Assembly: GCA_964587175.1 (NCBI GenBank)
Contig: CAZPKK010000007.1
Span: 1 to 36,874, forward strand
DNA length: 36,874 nt
Origin: CALXVA01 sp964587175
GTDB lineage: Bacteria > Bacillota > Clostridia > TANB77 > CAG-508
Direction: 5' to 3'
Shown here: positions 15,726-23,693 of the stretch, in pieces
Numbering within the stretch: position 1 is the first letter of the stretch
Layout: the number at the start of each line of letters is the position of its first letter
Notes under the pieces: model-generated
The model's input: only the letters and a program-made list of their open reading frames with translations
Databases searched by the model: none
Told to the model about the DNA's origin: nothing
Position numbers and translations under genes: made by a program

Positions 15726-16631
15726 TTATCTTTCTCTTGTTTCTATGCCATTTGTTCTATTTGCATTCTCTTTTGAAGCAATCATACTTGGCCTTTCCTT
15801 CTTTTGCAAACCATAAAATAATTTTTCCTGTAAACTTTTTTGCCTTTTTACAGGAAATATTTTTCTCTCAATATATGGTGTTTGTGGCTTATAATCTATT
15901 GTTAAACTACCATCACTTTCTTTAATAAAATTATATCCACATTTAGCAATAATTCCATTCTGCTCTCCAAAGACCATAGGAAAATATCTTCTCAAGTCTT
16001 TATCTTCTAACTCTAATGGTTTTCCTGTTAATTTAAAATTAATTCTATACATTCCAGTTTTATTTTTAAAACCTTTCACATTTCCAAACGCTAATTTTGG
16101 AAGTATAAGTCTAGAATCTCTTAAAAATCTTTCATCATACTCTTTTATATATCCTAATTCTTGTAATTTTCTAAATGTTTTCTGATTTACTCTATGGGAA
16201 TCTGTCTCAAAAATAATTTCATTTCCCTTTTTGTCTAGTTGGTTAAATTTTGTTAATCCAATTATTGTTTGTAACTGCATAAACGCTATTTTTTCAATAT
16301 TAGCCATTCCCTTCATTTTTGCAGTCAAATCTACTCTTGTAACATCTTGATATATCTTTGTTTTTCCATTATGCTTACCGGTTATAAAAGCCAAATCCTT
16401 ATAACTCTTATATTTTGTATTATTCAATAATTTTTGTGCAGAAAATATAGCAGCTATCATACTAGGAACTGCTAACACTGGCATAGCTATTGTAGATGCA
16501 GCAAATCCTGCTGAAAAAGCAAGCAAACCCAAACTACTTGCCGCAATTTTTATGGCTTTTATTCCTGATTTTTTAAGAGTTTGAGTTAAATTCCTCTCAC
16601 CCATCACAACAGGCAAATTGCTTTTATCCAT
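15726..16631 (-). CDS. Conserved-looking protein of unknown function
   Basis: A 301-residue protein that I do not recognise. Residues 27-58 are hydrophobic (IKIAASSLGLLAFSAGFAAS then MPVLAVPSMIAAIFSA), likely one hairpin or two short membrane passes. The rest is basic and soluble-looking, with NQKTFRKLQELGYIKEYDERFL, which could be a winged-helix-like stretch, though that is a guess. The start overlaps the tadA stop by one base (TAATG), so it is translationally coupled to tadA, and tRNA-Ser follows two bases after its stop. Such tight packing argues that it is a real gene. Confidence 0.75.
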   Translation of the reverse strand: MDKSNLPVVMGERNLTQTLKKSGIKAIKIAASSLGLLAFSAGFAASTIAMPVLAVPSMIAAIFSAQKLLNNTKYKSYKDLAFITGKHNGKTKIYQDVTRVDLTAKMKGMANIEKIAFMQLQTIIGLTKFNQLDKKGNEIIFETDSHRVNQKTFRKLQELGYIKEYDERFLRDSRLILPKLAFGNVKGFKNKTGMYRINFKLTGKPLELEDKDLRRYFPMVFGEQNGIIAKCGYNFIKESDGSLTIDYKPQTPYIERKIFPVKRQKSLQEKLFYGLQKKERPSMIASKENANRTNGIETRER

Positions 16632-17101
16632 TATTCTCTCCTATTTTTATTCTTTATGTTTCTAAGTTTACTAAAAAAATCTTTTAAGATTTTTTCACAT
16701 TCTTTTTTTAATATTCCTGTCTCTAATTCAACAGTATGGTTAAATTTATAGTCTTCAAACAGATTGAAAACAGATCCACATGCTCCTGTTTTTTTGTCCA
16801 TTGCTCCTATATATACTTTTTTTATTCTTGCTTGTATAATAGCACCTGCACACATTGGACAAGGTTCTAATGTTACATACATTTCACAATCATTTAATCT
16901 CCAACTATCTAACTTTTTACTTGCTCTTTGAATCGCAATTATTTCTGCATGTTTTGTTGTATCTTTTTTTTCTTCTTTTATATTACATGCTTTAGCGATT
17001 ATTCTTCCCTCTTTAACAATAATCGCACCCACAGGCACTTCTAGCTTTTCATATGCTTTCTTTGCCTCCTTAAGGGCTTCTTTCATAAACTCTTCGCGCA
17101 C
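16631..17101 (-). CDS. tadA: tRNA-specific adenosine deaminase TadA
   Basis: A 156-residue zinc-dependent deaminase that converts A34 to inosine in tRNA-Arg(ACG). The catalytic zinc motif is H51-A-E53 and P80-C81-P-M-C84, with the family signature EVPVGAIIV at 21-29 and the loop GAMDKKTGACGSVFNLF. The length is normal. The GTG start has AAGGAAAGGTG upstream. The tadA-(unknown)-tRNA-Ser-(unknown)-SRP RNA-dnaX order is a variant of the Bacillus tadA-scr-dnaX cluster. The neighbouring tRNA-Arg (CCT) is not its substrate. Confidence 0.96.
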   Translation of the reverse strand: MREEFMKEALKEAKKAYEKLEVPVGAIIVKEGRIIAKACNIKEEKKDTTKHAEIIAIQRASKKLDSWRLNDCEMYVTLEPCPMCAGAIIQARIKKVYIGAMDKKTGACGSVFNLFEDYKFNHTVELETGILKKECEKILKDFFSKLRNIKNKNRRE

Positions 17102-17125
17102 AACTACACCTTTCCTTAAAAAGAT

Positions 17126-17202
17126 TGGTGTTCCAGACAGGAATCGAACCTGCGACCTCTCCCTTAGGAGGGGAGCGCTCTATCCAACTGAGCTACTGAA
17201 AC
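17126..17202 (-). tRNA. tRNA-Arg (CCT anticodon)
   Basis: A 77-base minus-strand gene: acceptor GTTTCAG pairs with CTGGAAC (one G-U), and CCA is encoded. The D-loop is GCTCAGTTGGATAGAGC and the anticodon loop CTCCTAA gives CCT, reading AGG. The T-arm is GCAGGTTCGATTCCTGT. It lies 24 bases before tadA on the same strand and may share its transcript. Confidence 0.97.
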
Positions 17203-18137
17203 ATTTCTTGACTTATATATTTTATATTATTTTTAATAATTAATCAAGTATTTTAAGAAAACTTGAAAATAGTTTGAAATAATCATACTAAAATAAAAAA
17301 ATTATTTAATTTATTTTCTATTAGTTTTTTTATTATTTATTTTATTTTTATCAATTATTTTTTAGTCCTGTTTTTATAAAATATTTTTATTATTTTTTTA
17401 TTTTTATTTAATTTATTTTTTTATTATTTTTTACCTCTAAAAAACAAATGCGTTTTTAATAAAAAAAAATATTTATTTTCTATTTTTAGGTTCAGAGTAT
17501 CCTCATCATGTTCATTGTCATTTTGATACATTTTGTTGTCAAAATAACAAACTAATCTTAAGGTTTAAAATCTTTCATTACTATAAAACCTTTTTATGAC
17601 AGCTAGTTTTTTGTTTCTTTTTTCTTTTTTATTTTATGTTGACTGTTTTTGTGATTTTCATCTTATTTCTCTTTCTTAGGTAACCCCTAGTATTTTTTCT
17701 TGTTTCGCTACAATTCAATTTTTTTTGATTTTCCAAGTAATAAGAAATTTCTTGCTTTAAATAATTTATTTTTGTTTATGTTTTTGATTTAATCCTTTTT
17801 TTGCTGTTGTCTTTTTGATACAATTTGTTTGCCTAATTATACACATATTTTCTACTATTTTTTTGCCTTTATTTTTTTAATTTATTTTTTATTATTTTTT
17901 TGTCTTTATTTTTATTTAATTTATTTTTTGTTATTTTTTCATCTTTATTTTTTTAATTTATTTTTTATTATTTTTTGTCTTTATTTTATTTAATTTATTT
18001 TTTATTATTTTTTTGTCTTTGTTTTTATTTAATTTATTTTTTATTATTTTTTTAATTTGTTTTTGTTTTTTACTCTTGACTTAGATGATATAATTAATAA
18101 TATTTTTACGTATTCACATAAATATTGGAGGATTAAT
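17203..18137. other. T-rich low-complexity intergenic tract
   Basis: About 930 bases in which the plus strand is mostly T and very poor in G, C and even A. No open frame with a ribosome binding site is seen. Runs such as TTTATTTTTTATTATTTTTT recur throughout, and clearer tandem repeats occupy 17862-18052. A TATAAT near 18087 and AATATTGGAGGATTAAT near 18121-18137 at its right end belong to the gene at 18138. The asymmetry between strands, not just low GC, sets it apart from the rest of the window. Confidence 0.7.
17862..18052 (+). repeat. Five imperfect tandem repeats of 37-40 bases
   Basis: Units begin near 17862, 17899, 17938, 17975 and 18012. Each reads roughly TTTGTCTTTATTTTTATTT then AATTTATTTTTTATTATTTT with small length changes. 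A single related unit lies near 17389-17432. The units contain no dyad and no unique spacers. Confidence 0.75.
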
Positions 18138-18845
18138 ATGCAAAAAATATTAGGTTATTTAAGAAAAGCAATTGAAAATTATGATATGATAGAGGACGGA
18201 GACAAAATTGCTGTTGGGCTTTCTGGTGGAAAAGATTCTATTTCTTTATTAATGGGATTAAAAGCTCTACAAAGATTTTATCCAAAAAATTTTGAATTAA
18301 TTGCAATTAGTGTTAATCCAGGATTTGATTCTTTTGATTCTGATTTCTTACGAAAAACTTGTCTAGATATTGGCGTAGATTTTTTTGAAGTTAAGAGTCA
18401 TATAAAAGAAATTGTTTTTGATATACGAAAAGAAAAAAATCCATGTTCTTTATGTGCAAATTTACGAAGAGGAATTTTGAATTCAACAGCTATAGAACAT
18501 AATTGTAATAAATTAGCACTTGGTCATAATGAAGATGATGTATTAGAAACTTTTTTCTTAAATACTTTTTATGCTGGTAATTTATCTACATTTTCACCTG
18601 TAAGCTATATGAATAGATCTCAAATAACTTTAATAAGGCCATTAATTTATGCTCCTGAAAAAGAGATAAAGAAGTTTATTAAGAGAAAGAATATTAAAGT
18701 AATGAAAAAAAATTGCCCTATGGATGGTAATTCAAAAAGGGAAGATATGAAAAGTTTATTATATAATTTAAGCATTAAAATTCCTAATGTACGCGCCAAT
18801 TTAATGGGTGCCATTAAACGTGCTGAGATTAATGGTTGGAAATAG
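18138..18845 (+). CDS. PP-loop ATPase of the TtcA/TilS family (tRNA 2-thiocytidine-type)
   Basis: A 235-residue N-type ATP pyrophosphatase. The PP-loop is GLSGGKDSISLL near residue 29. A CSLC pair (near 110) and a later CPMDG (near 194) provide cysteines of the type that hold the Fe-S cluster in TtcA. LALGHNEDDVLETFFLNTF is the conserved second motif. TtcA enzymes thiolate C32 of some tRNAs; Firmicutes homologues are less studied, so the tRNA target is inference. The frame extends upstream to an ATG at 18057, but TATTGGAGGATTAAT fixes the start at 18138. It is a single gene between the T-rich tract and a convergent terminator. Confidence 0.82.
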   Translation: MQKILGYLRKAIENYDMIEDGDKIAVGLSGGKDSISLLMGLKALQRFYPKNFELIAISVNPGFDSFDSDFLRKTCLDIGVDFFEVKSHIKEIVFDIRKEKNPCSLCANLRRGILNSTAIEHNCNKLALGHNEDDVLETFFLNTFYAGNLSTFSPVSYMNRSQITLIRPLIYAPEKEIKKFIKRKNIKVMKKNCPMDGNSKREDMKSLLYNLSIKIPNVRANLMGAIKRAEINGWK

Positions 18846-18900
18846 TTTAAATAATATTTTCAATGCTAAAAATAACTATTTTCTCGTCTCTTTTAAATAT

Positions 18901-18948
18901 AATACATGACAATAAATTAAATCTATTGTCATGTATTAATTTTCTTTT
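18901..18948. terminator. Terminator between the TtcA-like gene and phosphoglucomutase
   Basis: AATACATGACAATA (18901-18914) pairs perfectly with TATTGTCATGTATT (18924-18937) around a nine-base loop, followed by AATTTTCTTTTTAT. Convergent genes flank it, so it may serve both. Confidence 0.8.
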
Positions 18949-18962
18949 TATATAATCATAAA

Positions 18963-20699
18963 TTATTTTTTTGAATTTTCTGATATCTCTTTAACCGCAT
19001 TTTCTAACTCATTTAGCTCTACTTCTGCACTTTCTTTATCCCTTTCACATACACCCATGTAAAATTTTATTTTTGGTTCTGTTCCTGATGGACGTACACA
19101 AACCCATGCATTTTTTTCCAAATCAAAATATAATACATTTGATTTAGGAAGTCCTGTGTTTTTCTTGTTTCCATTTTCTTCTACAATCTCTTGTTTTTGA
19201 TAGTCTCCAAATGCTTTTACTTTTAGCCCTGCTATTTCTTTTGGCGGATTGTTCCTCATGTTTTCCATCATTTTTCTTATCTCTTCAGCACCTTCTATTC
19301 CTTTTAATGTTATAGACATTTGCTTCTCTTTGTAATATCCATATTTTTCATACATCTTATTCATTTGATCCCAAAGAGTTAGTCCGTTTTTCTTATAATA
19401 AGCAACAGCTTCACAAACCGTCATAACGGCAACAATTCCGTCTTTATCTCTTGCATGCGTTCCTATTATACATCCATAACTTTCTTCATATGAAAATAAA
19501 CACTCATATGAATTATCCTCTTCAAATCCTCTTATGATTTTCGCAATATTTTTGAAACCTGTTAGTGTTGAAAATAGCTTCACACCATATTCTTTTGCAA
19601 TAGCATCAGTCATATTAGAAGATACTATTGTTTTTATAATAGCTCCATTTTTAGGTAAAGTTCCATTTGCTTTCTTTTGAGATAATATGTATTCCGCAAC
19701 TAAGTTTCCTGTCATATTTCCATTAAATTGAATATATTGGCCTGTTTTAGAATCTTTAACATAAATTCCCAATCTATCTGCATCTGGATCATTTGCTAAA
19801 ATTATATCTGCATCAACTTCTTTTGCTAATTCTAAGGCTAACACAAATGCTTTTGGGTCTTCTGGATTAGGATAACTCACTGTAGGAAAATTTCCATCTG
19901 GCTTTTCTTGTTCTTTAACTATATATACATTTTCAAACCCTACTTCTTTCAATATTCTCTGTACCGGTATATTACCTGTTCCATGTAATGGAGTATATAC
20001 TATCCTTATATCATTTTGCATTTCTTTAATTGCTTCTTTGTTTACAACTAATTTTTTCAGTTCTCCTATATATTTATCATCTATTTCTTTTCCTATTGTA
20101 TTATACAATCCCTTTTGTATTGCTTCTTCTTTTTTCATAGTCTTTATTGTAGCAAAATCTGTTACATTATTTACTTCTGAAATAATTTCTTTATCTGTTG
20201 GCTCTACAATTTGCGCACCATCTTCCCAATATACTTTATACCCATTATATTCTGGTGGATTATGACTTGCTGTAATTACTATTCCGGCTATACAGCCCAA
20301 TTCTCTTACTGCAAAAGATAGCTCTGGCGTTGGCCTTAAATCTTCAAATCTATATGTTTTTATTCCATTCGCATTTAAACAAAGTGCTGTTTCATCACTA
20401 AATTCTTTTGACATTATTCTACAGTCGTAAGCAATAGCTACACCTCTATTCTGTCCACCTTTTTTTATAATATAGTTGGCCAATCCTTGAGTTGCTTTAG
20501 TTACTGTATATTTATTCATTCTATTTGTTCCAATTCCAATTATTCCTCTAAGTCCTGCTGTACCAAACTCTAAATCTTTATAAAACCTATCTTCTTTTTC
20601 TTTCTCATTATCTTTTATTAATAAGAGTTCTTTTTTGCTCTCGCTATCAATTGTTGGATTGTTTAACCATTCATTATATTGGGCTTCATACTCTTTCAT
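18963..20699 (-). CDS. pgcA: Phosphoglucomutase/phosphomannomutase (alpha-D-phosphohexomutase)
   Basis: A 578-residue enzyme of the alpha-phosphohexomutase family, the size of B. subtilis PgcA. The phosphoserine loop is VITASHNPPEYNGYK (Ser near residue 145). The metal loop is NDPDADR (near 305), the sugar-specificity loop is SYEESYGCIIG, and the phosphate-binding C-terminal loop is RPSGTEPKIKFY. It interconverts glucose-6-phosphate and glucose-1-phosphate, the substrate of GalU. AAAAGGAGGAG precedes the ATG, and a TG-A-TATACT extended -10 is seen near 20740. It is upstream in metabolism of, and about 340 bases from, galU on the same strand. Confidence 0.94.
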   Translation of the reverse strand: MKEYEAQYNEWLNNPTIDSESKKELLLIKDNEKEKEDRFYKDLEFGTAGLRGIIGIGTNRMNKYTVTKATQGLANYIIKKGGQNRGVAIAYDCRIMSKEFSDETALCLNANGIKTYRFEDLRPTPELSFAVRELGCIAGIVITASHNPPEYNGYKVYWEDGAQIVEPTDKEIISEVNNVTDFATIKTMKKEEAIQKGLYNTIGKEIDDKYIGELKKLVVNKEAIKEMQNDIRIVYTPLHGTGNIPVQRILKEVGFENVYIVKEQEKPDGNFPTVSYPNPEDPKAFVLALELAKEVDADIILANDPDADRLGIYVKDSKTGQYIQFNGNMTGNLVAEYILSQKKANGTLPKNGAIIKTIVSSNMTDAIAKEYGVKLFSTLTGFKNIAKIIRGFEEDNSYECLFSYEESYGCIIGTHARDKDGIVAVMTVCEAVAYYKKNGLTLWDQMNKMYEKYGYYKEKQMSITLKGIEGAEEIRKMMENMRNNPPKEIAGLKVKAFGDYQKQEIVEENGNKKNTGLPKSNVLYFDLEKNAWVCVRPSGTEPKIKFYMGVCERDKESAEVELNELENAVKEISENSKK

Positions 20700-20850
20700 T
20701 TATACTCCTCCTTTTCATTTTTATTGCTTTTGCAAGTATATCATATATTTATAAAAAAAACTATAATTTTAAAAAATTATAATTCAATACAGAGCAACCT
20801 CCCTAACCCATTTACTTGTACTATAAATTTTCATTCTCAGATAAACACTA

Positions 20851-20945
20851 ATGAGATAGAAATAAAACTGGTGAAACAGGATTAATCCTGGATTGCTATT
20901 TCTCTTTATCCAAGTATTATAGAAAAAATTATTAAAATACTAAGA
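20851..20945 (+). repeat. Two-copy structured motif, copy 2 (CAGGATTAATCCT core)
   Basis: AGAAATA near 20858 pairs with TATTTCT near 20897 around CAGGATTAATCCT. TTTATCCAAGTATTATAGAA follows at the same distance from the core as in copy 1 (2953-3029). Just downstream, 20955-20985 holds a degenerate piece of the interspersed repeat on the minus strand (TATATAGTTATAGTAAAAATC). No gene is seen in 20700-21034. Confidence 0.45.
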
Positions 20946-20985
20946 TATTAAAAAAAGTCGATTTTTACTATAACTATATAATAGA

Positions 20986-21018
20986 AAAACTGGGAACAGG
21001 TCTTAACCTGTCTCCAGT
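20986..21018 (-). terminator. Terminator of galU
   Basis: On the minus strand AACTGGAGACAGGT and ACCTGTTCCCAGTT-type arms pair across a four-base loop, with one two-base mismatch, and are followed by TTTTTCT. The arms again carry a CCTGTYCC/GGAGACAGG-like string. Confidence 0.75.
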
Positions 21019-21034
21019 TGTTTTATCAAAATCT

Positions 21035-21904
21035 TTATATGTCTAGTTCTTTTATAAATTTAATTAAATCTTCTCTTAAATCTGGTCTTCTTAACGTTTC
21101 ATCAATAGAAGCTTTTACAAAACCTAATTTGTCTCCCGAATCAAATCTTGTTGCCTTGTAGTCATATGCATATACTCCCTCTTTTGTATTTACCATACTG
21201 TTATATGCATCTGTTACTTGAATTTCCCCACCTTTACCTGGTTCTGTAGTGGCTAAGAAATCAAATAAATCCGGCATAAGCACATGTCTATCAGATATTG
21301 CTAAATTTGACTTTGTCTCTTCAACTTTAGGTTTTTCTTGCATTTTTTCCACTTTATATAATCTATCATCTATTGCTTCTCCAGAAACATTTCCATATTT
21401 GGGAACATCTTTCCATTCTACCTTTTCTACACCTATTACAGATGCCCCTAACTTTTCATGTTGCTCTATAATTTCTTTTAAGCATGGTTTTTTTCCTTGC
21501 ATTATAACATCACCGTACATAATAGCAAATGGTTCATTTCCAACAAAATCTTTTGCCATATATATAGCATGACCAAGCCCTTTTGCTCCTCCTTCTTCTT
21601 CGATAAAATGAATTTTTGCTTTTCCTGATAAATTAGTAACTTGTGGAATAAATTTCTCTTTTCCTCTTTCCACTAAGAAGTCTATTAATTCTTTATCCTC
21701 TGAGAAATAATCCTCTACAACTTCTTTTTTTCTACCTACTACTAATAAAATATCTTCTATTCCAGATGCAACTGCTTCATCTACTAAGTATTGAATAATA
21801 GGTTTATCTAAAATAGTAAGCATACATTTAGGCAAGCTCTTACATGCTGGTAAAAATCTTGTTGCAAATCCAGCAACTGGTATAACCGCTTTTTTTACAC
21901 TCAT
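21035..21904 (-). CDS. galU: UTP-glucose-1-phosphate uridylyltransferase
   Basis: A 289-residue GalU/GtaB nucleotidyltransferase. The N-terminal nucleotide-binding motif is VIPVAGFATRFLPACKSLPK, where most GalU proteins have GLGTRFLPATKAVPK; the change from G-L-G to G-F-A and T to C is mild. Further motifs are DKPIIQYLVDEAV, EEGGAKGLGHAIYMAKDFVG, AIMYGDVI and the late KATRFDSGDKLGFVKAS. It makes UDP-glucose for glycolipids and wall polymers. The ATG follows AAAGGAAAG and there is a promoter at 21943-21970. Phosphoglucomutase, which supplies its substrate, is the next gene downstream. Confidence 0.95.
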   Translation of the reverse strand: MSVKKAVIPVAGFATRFLPACKSLPKCMLTILDKPIIQYLVDEAVASGIEDILLVVGRKKEVVEDYFSEDKELIDFLVERGKEKFIPQVTNLSGKAKIHFIEEEGGAKGLGHAIYMAKDFVGNEPFAIMYGDVIMQGKKPCLKEIIEQHEKLGASVIGVEKVEWKDVPKYGNVSGEAIDDRLYKVEKMQEKPKVEETKSNLAISDRHVLMPDLFDFLATTEPGKGGEIQVTDAYNSMVNTKEGVYAYDYKATRFDSGDKLGFVKASIDETLRRPDLREDLIKFIKELDI

Positions 21905-21942
21905 TTTTATCTTTCCTTTCTTTACTAAAGTAATTTGTCTTT

Positions 21943-21970
21943 GTTATAGTTCGTTAAAAGTAAAATTCAA
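21943..21970 (-). promoter_or_regulatory. Candidate SigA-type promoter of galU
   Basis: On the minus strand TTGAAT (21965-21970) and TATAAC (21943-21948) are spaced by 16 bases, about 40 bases before the galU start. Confidence 0.6.
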
Positions 21971-21978
21971 ATTTAATA

Positions 21979-22018
21979 TAAATAAAAATAATATAGAATA
22001 TTTACATTCTATATTATT
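21979..22018 (-). terminator. Terminator of the unknown gene at 22050-22562
   Basis: On the minus strand AATAATATAGAAT (22018-22006) pairs perfectly with ATTCTATATTATT (21999-21987) across a six-base loop, then TTTATTT follows. The stem is AT-rich, but its position just after the stop fits. Confidence 0.65.
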
Positions 22019-22049
22019 TCATTCAAAAAATCAAGTATTTATTATTTTT

Positions 22050-22562
22050 TTATGCATAGCCCTCAAATACATCTCCTATCTCTTTTTCCCCCGATGTATT
22101 TAAGATTTTATCATGGGTATTTAATATTTCTTGCATATTAATGTTAAATTCACTAACTTCAAAACAATTTATTATTTTAATATTTATTTTTTGATTTTTA
22201 TTTTTTAACAAAAATTTTTCTATATTTTTATTTGTCATATCGATATATTCTTTTTTTCCATTAATAAATATTATGTTCAAAGCTCCATCATTCTTTAGTC
22301 CTTCTAAATTTTTTTCTATCTCAGAATATTTTATTCCTTTTGCTTTTCTCCAATTTATATTTAATATTTTTTCCTCATTTTGTAGATTTAATTTTTTTGT
22401 TAATACTATTATATTCTCTTCTATATCATTTTCTAATAGTGTTATAATGTTGGCTTTTTCATTTATTTGTTTATTAATATACGGAAGTAACATTGTGACT
22501 AAGTGCCAATCACTAACGTAAAAACTACATAGTTTTTCAATACTATTCTTCATTATTTCCAT
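22050..22562 (-). CDS. Protein of unknown function
   Basis: A 170-residue protein with no motif I recognise and no membrane segment or signal peptide. It alternates helices and strands (KINIKIINCFEVSEFNI, LKNDGALNIIFINGKKEYI) and is rich in Asn, Lys and Ile. The frame extends 14 codons further upstream, but TTGAGGAGG stands about eight bases before the ATG at 22562, so I start there. It is a single gene, divergent from spoIIR (about 315 bases apart) with its own terminator. Divergence from a sporulation gene hints at nothing firm. Confidence 0.7.
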   Translation of the reverse strand: MEIMKNSIEKLCSFYVSDWHLVTMLLPYINKQINEKANIITLLENDIEENIIVLTKKLNLQNEEKILNINWRKAKGIKYSEIEKNLEGLKNDGALNIIFINGKKEYIDMTNKNIEKFLLKNKNQKINIKIINCFEVSEFNINMQEILNTHDKILNTSGEKEIGDVFEGYA

Positions 22563-22878
22563 GCTAAAAGCCTCCTCAAATTTCAATATGGTAAATTTTA
22601 CCATTTGTATTTCCGTAAGTCAAGCTAAATCGTATGCTTTATTTCGACACTACTTTTTAACAAACATCTTTTTATTTTAGAAATTTTGAGAATATAACAT
22701 TTGCTTATAATTTTTGTTCAAATTTTGGAAAAACAGTATAAAATTTTTAAAATAGCAAATAATTTTAGTAAAAGTTAAATTTTTAATCATATTCAATTTA
22801 CACAATTAAAGATTCGGGACAGGTTTCAAACAAGTTCCATCATTTTGCTATAAATCAACACGAAAGGAATGAATCTAT

Positions 22879-23532
22879 ATGAAAAGATTTACTAAATTAT
22901 TTGATTTTTCAAAACGTTTTTTTATTGTAGTTATTTTATTTGCATTTTTTGTATTTGTCTCCGCTCTCTCCTATGTTAATGCTATCTCTGAAAATATTTC
23001 AGAAAGTGTTTTTAGACTACATGTAATAGCAAACAGTGATAGTGAGGAGGATCAAGCCTTAAAATACAAAGTACGTGATGCTATATTACAATATATGAAT
23101 AACATTTCTTCTGAATGTTCTTCTAAAGAAGAAATAATTATACTTGTCAATGAATATAAAAATAATTTTTATAATATTGCAAAACAAGTTATCGAGGAAA
23201 ATGGTTATGATTATGATGTAACTATAAGTATTGGTAATTTTGAATTTCCAACAAAAACATACGGCGATATTTCTCTGCCCGCAGGAAATTATGATGCATT
23301 AAGAATAGAAATTGGAGAAGCAAATGGGCAAAACTGGTGGTGTGTAATGTTTCCTCCTTTATGCTTTGTTGATATTACTTCTGGTATTGTTCCAGATGAA
23401 TCAAAAGAAATAATGCAAGAAAATCTGGGAGATGAAGAATATACATTAATTAGTGATTCTGAAAGCTCAGATATAAAATTCAAATTTAGCTTAATTGAAT
23501 TTTTTAAAGGAATCAGTTTTGCTAAAAACTAA
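22879..23532 (+). CDS. spoIIR: Stage II sporulation protein R
   Basis: A 217-residue secreted signalling protein. An N-terminal membrane or signal segment (about 13-36) is followed by the family signature VFRLHVIANSDSEEDQALKYKVRDAI at 43-68 and the late block GNYDALRIEIGEANGQNWWCVMFPPLCFVD. SpoIIR is made in the forespore under sigma-F and crosses into the intermembrane space, where it triggers SpoIIGA to process pro-sigma-E in the mother cell. AAAGGAATG precedes the ATG. I could not identify a convincing sigma-F promoter. The 316 bases upstream (22563-22878) hold only AT-rich sequence with a lone GGGACAGG near 22816. Confidence 0.95.
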   Translation: MKRFTKLFDFSKRFFIVVILFAFFVFVSALSYVNAISENISESVFRLHVIANSDSEEDQALKYKVRDAILQYMNNISSECSSKEEIIILVNEYKNNFYNIAKQVIEENGYDYDVTISIGNFEFPTKTYGDISLPAGNYDALRIEIGEANGQNWWCVMFPPLCFVDITSGIVPDESKEIMQENLGDEEYTLISDSESSDIKFKFSLIEFFKGISFAKN

Positions 23533-23610
23533 AACCAATATTCAGTAGTTTTCACAGTATTATTTCGAACTTTAGTATTGTCTTTTCAGTAAAAATATGT
23601 TATATATGAT

Positions 23611-23645
23611 AGATAGAGTTTAAATTATTAGACTCTATTTTTTAA
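23611..23645 (+). terminator. Terminator or attenuator between spoIIR and murA
   Basis: ATAGAGT (23613-23619) pairs with ACTCTAT (23632-23638), followed by T6. A TTGTCT-17-TATATA promoter-like pair lies just before it (23578-23606), so it could either end the spoIIR transcript or attenuate murA. Confidence 0.55.
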
Positions 23646-23693
23646 TTATAAACTAATTTTATATCTTATAATATGGCATTTGGGGTGAGTTTT

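Noticed and set aside
17862..18052. Tandem repeats as a CRISPR array
   Set aside because: The repeats are contiguous and low in complexity, without unique spacers or dyads, and no cas genes are nearby.
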